From positions 1-38,749 of the forward strand of contig NZ_RXNV01000022.1 in the NCBI RefSeq assembly GCF_003966265.1: a DNA stretch of 38,749 bases. The letters run 5' to 3'. Source of the stretch: Shewanella atlantica (lineage in GTDB: Bacteria; Pseudomonadota; Gammaproteobacteria; Enterobacterales; Shewanellaceae). This document shows positions 33,233 through 38,749 of this stretch, one piece after another; within the stretch, counting starts at the first letter, position 1; each line of letters starts with the position of its first letter. Under the pieces are notes generated by a model. It saw only the letters and a list, made by a program, of their open reading frames with translations. It did not search any database and was not told the origin of the DNA. A program made the translations under genes and the position numbers.

Positions 33233-33918
33233 AGCTGTTCAGCACGATTAAACATCACCCAGGACGTGGCGATATATTTATCACCACTCTTAGGCGTATT
33301 ACCACGATGCGAATGAGTAAAACCAGCTGGCGCTATCACCATAGTGCCACGCTTGGGAGTCAACTTACGATTTTGATAGAAGAACTCAGTTTCCCCGCCC
33401 TCTTCCACATCATTCAAGTAAAACATATATAACACGACCCGGTGCAATGCTTCGTTATGACCCGCTTGTGGAAACTGCTCAGAGTGCCAATGGGGGTAGC
33501 CACCCACACCTTTCTGATACTTCTGAACATTTATCATACCGCTACGATAAAGGTATTTGACCAAAGCTTCGACTCTTTGTTCACCGTTAGCAGCGAAATT
33601 ATCTGGTGTTAATGTCACTGCTTTGCCACTTTCATCAGCTACCTGAACCGACACGCCTCCCATCAAAGCCATAGAGTACTTCTTAAAGTATTCGGTAGAA
33701 CAAGCCAGCGTATGGGCCAAGAGCTCATTTTTCAGAGGCTTGAGATCATCGAAACTATCGAGCATAAGATCTCGACTGTTTTTCTTTTCGATATCGACAC
33801 CATGGCCCGTCATACCAGCTGTCACCCCTTTATGACTCTCAAATGCATTAATTAGCTTCTCACATAGCTCATCGGGTATTGCACTAGGGTATACTTCAAT
33901 GAAGTCCATTTTCACCAT
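33217..33918 (-). CDS. Fe(II)/2-oxoglutarate dioxygenase (prolyl 4-hydroxylase-like)
   Basis: This 233-residue protein has a prolyl 4-hydroxylase-type double-stranded beta-helix in its C-terminal half. The metal site reads His145-Ser-Glu147 in YPHWHSEQF (the HxE variant of HxD), with distal His204 in THSHRGNTPKSGDKYI and a Lys there for 2-oxoglutarate. It should hydroxylate a protein or small molecule; the substrate is unknown. An ATG three codons in (MDFIEVYP) has a better ribosome site (GGTGA) and may be the true start. The last four residues (YQSV) and the stop are encoded by the MITE end, so the original C-terminus has probably been replaced. Confidence 0.85.
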   Translation of the reverse strand: MVKMDFIEVYPSAIPDELCEKLINAFESHKGVTAGMTGHGVDIEKKNSRDLMLDSFDDLKPLKNELLAHTLACSTEYFKKYSMALMGGVSVQVADESGKAVTLTPDNFAANGEQRVEALVKYLYRSGMINVQKYQKGVGGYPHWHSEQFPQAGHNEALHRVVLYMFYLNDVEEGGETEFFYQNRKLTPKRGTMVIAPAGFTHSHRGNTPKSGDKYIATSWVMFNRAEQLYQSV

Positions 33919-34073
33919 CTTTGCTTACTGACTAATCTAACTATGCTTACATATAGGTTAAGTAATTGTAAAGCTGCCGGGTTAAGTTAAAAATACCACT
34001 ACAACAAGTAATGAAATTCTGAAATAATTGTCCTTAGAAGTTTGAGACGCCCCATAAGACCTATAAGAATAAT

Positions 34074-35339
34074 ATGAACAAAAACCGTAAAGTCACCGTC
34101 GATCAGTTACAAGTGGGCAATTTTGTCCGGCTACCGGTTTCATGGAAAGATCACCCCTTTTTATTTAGTAGTTTCAGAATCAAACAACAGGCCCAAATCG
34201 AACTTATTAAGAAGTTAGGAATAAGCCACGTATTTGTAGATCTACAGCGTAGCGACGTCTCTATTTTAAATGAGACTGAAGCCAAAGAGCAGCCTGTTGA
34301 GATTCAACAAGAGGAAATCGAACGCCTCACAAAGAACATGAACAAATATAAAGGCGAGCGAATTGAGAGCTTGAAAAAAATGCGACGGGATCTGCAAAAA
34401 ACGGAAAAGGAGTTCGACCGTTCAATCGCCAAGATGCGTAATTTAGTCGCTAAGCTGCGTAATCGCCCCCTCAATGCAATCGATGATGCCAAAGAATTAA
34501 TCACAGACCTCAGCGACCAGTTACTTAATTCAGATAATCTAGTGCTCCACCTCATGGGTGAAGCAAAGAATGATGAGACCATCTACTACCACTCACTCAA
34601 TGTTGCAGTTCTATCTATGCTGATGGCAAAAGAGCTGGGCTGGACTAAAGAAGAGATGGAGTTAGTGGGAATTGGCGCACTTTTCCACGATACCGGAAAA
34701 TTAAAAATCCCCCCCCAGTTATTGAGAAAGAAAACACCTCTATCGGCTCCTGAAACTAATTTTATGAAACAGCACCCAAACATGGGCGCAGAGCTGCTTA
34801 AACTTGCCGATAACTTTCCTGCCGAGGCTCTACCCATAGTCGTTAACCATCATGAGTATCTCGATGGTTCGGGCTACCCCAGGGGGCTTAAGGCAGAAAG
34901 CTTAGACAAGCTATGCCAGTTGGTGACTGTCGTTAACCTTTATGATTCTTTATGTCATCCAAAATTCCAGAATAAAGCTCGCACGCCTTATGCTGCGCTG
35001 GGACATATCTTTAAGAACTTTAAAACCCAGTTGAATCAGGAAGTCACGGGCAAGATGATAAAGATGCTCGGGATCTACCCCCCGGGCAGCATAGTTGAGC
35101 TATCTTCAGGTCAGTTTGCTATGGTGATGTCGGTAAACTTAGATAAGATCCTCTTCCCGAGAATTCTTGCTTACGATGCTCTGGTTCCTAAGGATCAGGC
35201 ACCGATTGTAGATTTAGAAGCCGAAGGACTCAGCATCGTTCGATGCCTCCCCCCCGCAGCCCTGCCTGAGAAGGTCTTCAAGTATCTGAACCCAAGAGAG
35301 AGAGTCAGCTATTTCTTGGGATCCGATAGTAAAAGCTAA
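34074..35339 (+). CDS. HD-GYP phosphodiesterase (DUF3391 type), second copy
   Basis: This 421-residue soluble protein has a DUF3391-type N-terminus (KVTVDQLQVGNFVRLPVSW), a basic coiled-coil stretch (about 78-135) and an HD-GYP domain. HD lies in FHDTGK (205-206) and HHEYLDGSGYP at 259-269, so the metal and signature residues are intact. It should degrade cyclic di-GMP. Compared with its paralogue at 21180-22412 the linker helix is longer and more charged. Only a weak ribosome site is seen. A strong hairpin follows the gene. Confidence 0.93.
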   Translation: MNKNRKVTVDQLQVGNFVRLPVSWKDHPFLFSSFRIKQQAQIELIKKLGISHVFVDLQRSDVSILNETEAKEQPVEIQQEEIERLTKNMNKYKGERIESLKKMRRDLQKTEKEFDRSIAKMRNLVAKLRNRPLNAIDDAKELITDLSDQLLNSDNLVLHLMGEAKNDETIYYHSLNVAVLSMLMAKELGWTKEEMELVGIGALFHDTGKLKIPPQLLRKKTPLSAPETNFMKQHPNMGAELLKLADNFPAEALPIVVNHHEYLDGSGYPRGLKAESLDKLCQLVTVVNLYDSLCHPKFQNKARTPYAALGHIFKNFKTQLNQEVTGKMIKMLGIYPPGSIVELSSGQFAMVMSVNLDKILFPRILAYDALVPKDQAPIVDLEAEGLSIVRCLPPAALPEKVFKYLNPRERVSYFLGSDSKS

Positions 35340-35343
35340 CAGA

Positions 35344-35374
35344 AAGCCGATTGGCTGAATAATCCAATCGGCTT
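35344..35374 (+). terminator. hairpin after the second HD-GYP gene
   Basis: AAGCCGATTGG and CCAATCGGCTT form a perfect 11-bp stem with a 9-base loop, starting just after the stop codon. The T run is missing, but stem strength makes it a likely terminator. Confidence 0.6.
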
Positions 35375-35497
35375 AAATCGACGCTAGACCTTAGAACTAA
35401 AAATTGTATCAGCTGCCCTATTATTCTTAAGTTTTCTTGCCGAATACCAAACTATTCGCTAGGTTGAAAGTATCAGTATCTTCAATGAGGAGATGAT

Positions 35498-35812
35498 ATG
35501 ACGCAACTTCCAAACTTCGATAGTCTTAAATGGCTCGCTGAAAACGAGCCGGCTGAACTGGAAGAACTTCAGAGAAAACTCTGCAATGAAGCGATTGAAC
35601 ATTGCCCTGAAGCAAATAAGAAGCAGTTGATATCGATGCAACATCACCTTGAGCAGCAATTATCTCGCTGCTCCAACCCTTATCACAGGTGTTACCTGGC
35701 GATGAGCATCATGAATGAAAAATTTCTTGCTTTAAATACAATAATTAACAACCCAATGGAGTTTCAACAGAATAGTGCCGAAATTCTCGATTTGCCTGCT
35801 AAGAAGTTATAA
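35498..35812 (+). CDS. DUF3135 family protein
   Basis: This is a 104-residue soluble helical protein. The N-terminus LPNFDSLKWLAENEPAELEELQRKL fits the DUF3135 family, whose function is unknown. It has three cysteines, and no membrane segment or signal peptide is present. GAGGAG lies eight bases before the ATG. Its last six bases overlap the end of corA on the other strand. Confidence 0.8.
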   Translation: MTQLPNFDSLKWLAENEPAELEELQRKLCNEAIEHCPEANKKQLISMQHHLEQQLSRCSNPYHRCYLAMSIMNEKFLALNTIINNPMEFQQNSAEILDLPAKKL

Positions 35813-36754
35813 CCAGTGTTTACGTTTAAAAAACAGATAGGTTCCGGCCGCACTCGCTAACATCATCAGAATTGCCATAGGGTATCCAAAACGCCAATCG
35901 AGCTCTGGCATATTGGTAAAGTTCATACCATAAGCACTTGCGATTACTGTTGGCGGTAAGAAAATGACCGCTGCAACTGAAAATATTTTAATAATCTTAT
36001 TCTGCTGTAAACCACTAAAGCCCATGGCTGCATCGAGTAAAAAGTTTAACTTGTCGAAGATAAATTGGCTATGGGGCATCAAAGACTCAATGTCTAACAA
36101 CATCTCACGCAGATCTTTCAGATTATCATCGGTAAGCTGCCCACGATAATAACGCTGCATGTATCTTAACGAGCGCTGAGTATCCAGCAAACTCAAACGG
36201 ATCTTACCATTTGAGTCTTCCTGCAGTGTGATCAACTTAAATACGTCATCGAGTTCATCATTTTCGAATACCTGCTCGCTAACTCCATCTACAACAGAAT
36301 AGACATCCTCGATGAGATCTGAGAGGTAATCAACTTTGAGATTAAACAGCTCAAGAAATAACGCCTGAGGGGTCGTCACTTCAAGCCTGCCGAGTCTGAG
36401 GTAATTACGTAATAAACGTATAAGGCCTACATCCTCTTCACGGATAGTAAGCAGAAAGTCCTTTCGCAAGTTGAAAGAAACGTTTACGCCACGAACATCC
36501 TGACCCACACGCTGGGGAAACAGAGAGTTAATATGAAGACCATCGTTGTTCTGATAAAAACGCGCAGATGCTTCAATCTCATTGATATCATCTTCTTCAG
36601 GAACTTCTTCCACCGAATAATGGCTTAGCCATTCACGCTCAGCATCAGTAGGTTTAAAAAGATCGAGCCATAACGTGCCGGGAGGGACTGTATCCTGAAT
36701 ATGTAGTTCATTAATCGTCAGTTTACGATCTTGGTAGACATAAGCAGTAATCAT
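35807..36754 (-). CDS. corA: CorA magnesium/cobalt transporter
   Basis: This 315-residue transporter has the length of E. coli CorA (316). It has a cytoplasmic N-terminal domain, a long stalk helix, and two C-terminal membrane helices joined by the signature YGMNF loop (about 275-279, followed by NMPELDW). The chain ends FFKRKHWL, the usual basic tail. It imports Mg2+ (also Co2+, Ni2+) as a pentamer in the inner membrane. The start used has AGGAGG five bases upstream; an in-frame start 45 bases earlier lacks one. With a PhoPQ-like system 3 kb away, Mg2+ control is plausible but not shown. Confidence 0.96.
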   Translation of the reverse strand: MITAYVYQDRKLTINELHIQDTVPPGTLWLDLFKPTDAEREWLSHYSVEEVPEEDDINEIEASARFYQNNDGLHINSLFPQRVGQDVRGVNVSFNLRKDFLLTIREEDVGLIRLLRNYLRLGRLEVTTPQALFLELFNLKVDYLSDLIEDVYSVVDGVSEQVFENDELDDVFKLITLQEDSNGKIRLSLLDTQRSLRYMQRYYRGQLTDDNLKDLREMLLDIESLMPHSQFIFDKLNFLLDAAMGFSGLQQNKIIKIFSVAAVIFLPPTVIASAYGMNFTNMPELDWRFGYPMAILMMLASAAGTYLFFKRKHWL

Positions 36755-36878
36755 GGAGGCCTCCTGAAAAAACACTTTGCCTGTAATATTAGATGACAAA
36801 GCGCAGGGTAAAAAACGAGGCTATTCTACCTTAATAAACCTCATTGAGAAGATATAAAAACTTGAATAAAACTAAATT

Positions 36879-37244
36879 TTACTGTTTTTTGCTTTTCGCG
36901 ATGATTACGCGTTCCTGATTAGATAATCTGATGCTAATACCATCAACGGTTGTTAGCATATTGTTGGTTATATCTCTCTTTCTTACCTGATACACCTCAG
37001 AACTCGCAATATTTGGAGAGACAATAGTAACATCTACAATTTGATTTCCATCTTGCCAATTCCAGTACCAATAGCCACTACTTCCAAGTAGAGAGAAAGC
37101 GATCAATCCATAAATCACATACCTGAATAAAATTTGTTTCCCGACATCAGCAGTTTTTTCAGCCTTAGCCGCCCTGGCTGGCTTGCGAATATAAAAAAGT
37201 GCGCCAGCGATCACAAGCAGAGTAACGAGTATTTTTGTAAGCAC
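36879..37244 (-). CDS. small membrane protein, unknown
   Basis: This 121-residue protein has two membrane helices (about 2-18 and 44-60). The basic loop between them (RKPARAAKAEK) probably faces the cytoplasm, which puts the C-terminal domain outside (VDVTIVSPN... IRLSNQERVIIAKSKKQ). The family is not recognised. The start used is a GTG with GGAG six bases before it; a TTG seven codons earlier has no such site. It lies upstream of corA on the same strand, with 124 bases between its stop and the corA start. Confidence 0.65.
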   Translation of the reverse strand: MLTKILVTLLVIAGALFYIRKPARAAKAEKTADVGKQILFRYVIYGLIAFSLLGSSGYWYWNWQDGNQIVDVTIVSPNIASSEVYQVRKRDITNNMLTTVDGISIRLSNQERVIIAKSKKQ

Positions 37245-37512
37245 AACAAACTCCAATGGAAACAAACGAGAAAGATTATAGCGCCAATTATCCGATAAAA
37301 CTGTTATAAATCTCTAATGCAGCACACTAAATGTATTTTCTTTGTAATAAAAATCTGGCTAGTATTTTTTCCAACAAACTGTACTATTCTCAATACATGC
37401 CGCCGCTGTACAAACTTCAACATGATTATTTATCACTGCATGTAGCATCTACGAAGTAAGCATAATTCATAAGGCGGTTTATCATGAAAATTACGAGAAC
37501 TTAGGATTTTAA

Positions 37513-38202
37513 ATGAAGCACCTCACCTTTTTGGCCAGTCTATCCACAATTACAACATTACTATTCGCCTCACAGGCTTGGGCTGACCCCACCCTAAGTT
37601 TTCCTAATTCTGCAGAGTTATTGGTCGTGAACGGTAAGAGCACCGAAGCTGACTCTCCGGTGACACTCACCGAGGGGAAAAACCAGATCGTATTTAAATA
37701 CAACACCAGTTTCAGACAGCAGGGACAACAGAAAAGGTTTTCATCGGAAGCTATCATTCTAAGCTTTGAAGCGAGCAATCAAACCTACAAACTGAAATTG
37801 CCTAAGTTGAAATCCAGTAGTGATGCCGACAAGTTCAATTCAGCTCCTTTGATTCAGCTCTCAGACCATAAAGACCTAGCAGTAAACTACGACACTGACA
37901 TTCTAACCAAAGAGGGCTTACAGTTAGGCCGGGACTATAGCGAAGAAATATCCCTCTATAACCAAACTGAAGCCAGTGCTGCCGTTGCCGGTTTTGTTAT
38001 CGGCAAAGAGACTGCAAACGGTCATAACGCTGAAGCCATTACGACCACATCCTTGCCTAAATCACCGGCAAGTAAACAGGCCACCTCTCAAAGTAAAGAG
38101 AGCCCCGATCAGATAAATGTTGGACAGATGCTCGATTTTTGGTACCAACAAGCCGATGAAGAGACACGAAAGGCCTTTAAGGCGCGCATTAAGGACAAGT
38201 AG
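37513..38202 (+). CDS. csgI: YccT/CsgI family protein (DUF2057)
   Basis: This 229-residue exported protein has a signal peptide cut after SQAWA. The mature start DPTLSFPNSAELLVVNGK and the segment LTEGKNQIVFKYNTSFRQ are typical of DUF2057. E. coli YccT was renamed CsgI because it inhibits curli formation in the periplasm. No curli genes are in this window, so that role is family knowledge only. The C-terminus (GQMLDFWYQQADEETRKAFKARIKDK) is helical and follows a Ser/Thr-rich linker. AGGA lies upstream of the ATG. Confidence 0.82.
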   Translation: MKHLTFLASLSTITTLLFASQAWADPTLSFPNSAELLVVNGKSTEADSPVTLTEGKNQIVFKYNTSFRQQGQQKRFSSEAIILSFEASNQTYKLKLPKLKSSSDADKFNSAPLIQLSDHKDLAVNYDTDILTKEGLQLGRDYSEEISLYNQTEASAAVAGFVIGKETANGHNAEAITTTSLPKSPASKQATSQSKESPDQINVGQMLDFWYQQADEETRKAFKARIKDK

Positions 38203-38228
38203 AGCCAAAAAGTAAGCGGCTCCCCTCT

Positions 38229-38580
38229 GTAGGAGCGTGCTTTAGCCGCGAAGCTTACATTACAAATGAGCCATTCCCGGCTAAAGCCGGTCCTACACAA
38301 TCGGACAACACCCATCCCCCACGTAGGGGCATGCTTTAGCCGCGATGCTTATATTACACATGAGCCATTCCCGGCTAAAGCCGGTCCTACACAATCGAAC
38401 AACCCCCATCCCCCACATAGGAGCGTGCTTCAGCCGCGAAGCTTACATTACAAATAAGCCATTCCCGGCTAAAGCCGGTCCTACACAATCGAACAACACC
38501 CATCCCCAACGTAGGAGCATGCTTTAACCGCGATGCTTATATTACACATGAGCCATTCCCGGCTAAAGCCGGTCCTACAC
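38229..38580. repeat. 94-bp palindromic tandem repeat, four copies (REP/BIME-like)
   Basis: Units start at 38229, 38323, 38417 and 38511, a period of exactly 94. Each contains GTAGGAGCGTGCTTTAGCCG and, about 30 bases later, CGGCTAAAGCCGGTCCTAC. These pair as arms of about 19 bases with only small mismatches, so each unit folds into one long hairpin. Copies are over 90% alike, with changes such as AAGCTTACATTACAAAT to ATGCTTATATTACACAT alternating between odd and even units. The last copy lacks the spacer. No CRISPR features are present. Confidence 0.92.
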
Positions 38581-38640
38581 CTTCCCCATGTTCGAGTGGT
38601 CATTTCTTGTAGCAAAGAGTCCAGACTTAAAACGAAAAAA

Positions 38641-38662
38641 GCCCATTGCGTTAGCAATGGGC
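38641..38662 (-). terminator. rRNA operon terminator
   Basis: GCCCATTGC and GCAATGGGC form a perfect 9-bp stem with a 4-base loop. On the minus strand it is followed by TTTTTTCGTTTT, so it ends the rrn operon about 30 bases after the 5S gene. Confidence 0.92.
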
Positions 38663-38692
38663 TTTATCGACTCTCTTAAAGAGAAATTAGGC

Positions 38693-38749
38693 GCCTGGAA
38701 ATGACCTACTCTCACATGGGGAGACCCCACACTACCATCGGCGCAATTG
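38693..38749 (-). rRNA. rrf: 5S rRNA, 3' part (runs off the window)
   Basis: The minus strand reads GCGCCGATGGTAGTGTGGGG, then TCTCCCCATGTGAGAGTAGG and CCAGGC, the conserved 3' half of gammaproteobacterial 5S rRNA. About 57 bases of roughly 120 are present; the rest and the 23S/16S genes lie beyond the right edge. Confidence 0.95.

Larger units (their letters stand above)
38203..38692. other. 490-base gap between csgI-like gene and 5S rRNA
   Basis: No gene is seen. It contains four 94-bp palindromic repeats (38229-38580) and the rrn terminator (38641-38662). Open frames across the repeats on both strands are by-products of the repetition. Confidence 0.8.

Noticed and set aside
37474..37505. 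Tiny leader frame (MKITRT) before the csgI-like gene
   Set aside because: Six codons with a ribosome-site-like AAGGCGG upstream, but nothing suggests attenuation and it may be chance.
38266..38527. Small plus-strand frames over the 94-bp repeats
   Set aside because: They consist only of the translated repeat and arise from its period; no start signals.
38229..38580. CRISPR array
   Set aside because: The whole 94-bp unit repeats, with no unique spacers, and each unit is itself a hairpin.

Overview
The window looks like a chromosomal segment from a marine gammaproteobacterium of the Shewanella type. This is inferred from the gene set: a divergent yejK / yejL-yejM block, an EfpL (YeiP) protein with Arg33, PhoP/PhoQ-like regulators, DUF3391-type HD-GYP proteins, a DUF3135 protein and a YccT/CsgI (DUF2057) protein. 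The species cannot be named from the sequence alone. Gene order and strand switch often, with no prophage, plasmid or large genomic island. The accessory signal is concentrated in the intergenic regions.

Left end (1-1.5 kb): a SpoIIAA-like gene on the minus strand, preceded by an integron attC-like hairpin. Behind it is a gene-free stretch with a series of small palindromes that share the core ATCCAT. 1.5-8 kb: a TonB-dependent siderophore-type receptor divergent from a secreted phytochelatin synthase-like protease. Then come an M23 peptidase, a two-domain QueD-like protein and the nucleoid protein YejK. 8.3-14 kb: yejL, yejM (LPS homeostasis), tRNA-Pro(GGG), a MITE-like element, an ABC-F ATPase and efpL. 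14.2-21.1 kb: a Cache-GGDEF diguanylate cyclase, a membrane-anchored alpha/beta hydrolase, a small hypothetical gene, nadE, and an AraC regulator followed by a LysE-type exporter.

21.2-27.2 kb: an HD-GYP phosphodiesterase, then the most coherent uncharacterised unit. It consists of a membrane histidine kinase with a charged coiled-coil periplasmic sensor, a sigma-54 response regulator overlapping it by ATGA, and a divergent exported acidic coiled-coil protein with a duplicated 36-residue block. A good sigma-54 promoter match lies upstream of the exported protein. This has the layout of a ZraPSR-like envelope stress loop, with an apparently unrelated periplasmic component. 27.4-33 kb: a PhnCDE-like ABC importer whose binding protein resembles the putative selenate type, with a fused permease, divergent from phoP-phoQ-like genes. 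The kinase has Arg where the H-box Pro is expected.

33-38.7 kb: a second MITE copy in the opposite orientation, whose terminal repeat encodes the last residues and stop codon of an iron/2-oxoglutarate dioxygenase. Then come a second HD-GYP protein, a DUF3135 protein, CorA, a small membrane protein, CsgI/YccT, four 94-bp palindromic tandem repeats, an rRNA terminator and the 3' end of a 5S rRNA gene on the minus strand, which marks the end of an rrn operon continuing beyond the window.

Three themes recur. The first is signalling: two two-component systems, one cyclic-di-GMP synthase and two HD-GYP enzymes. The second is metal, ion and envelope homeostasis: receptor, phytochelatin synthase-like protein, CorA, YejM and PhoPQ. 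The third is short repeated DNA: MITEs, REP-like arrays and three-copy tandem repeats of 11, 13, 16 and 17 bp in the gaps. All functional assignments rest on motif reading and recall of protein families, since no search was run.
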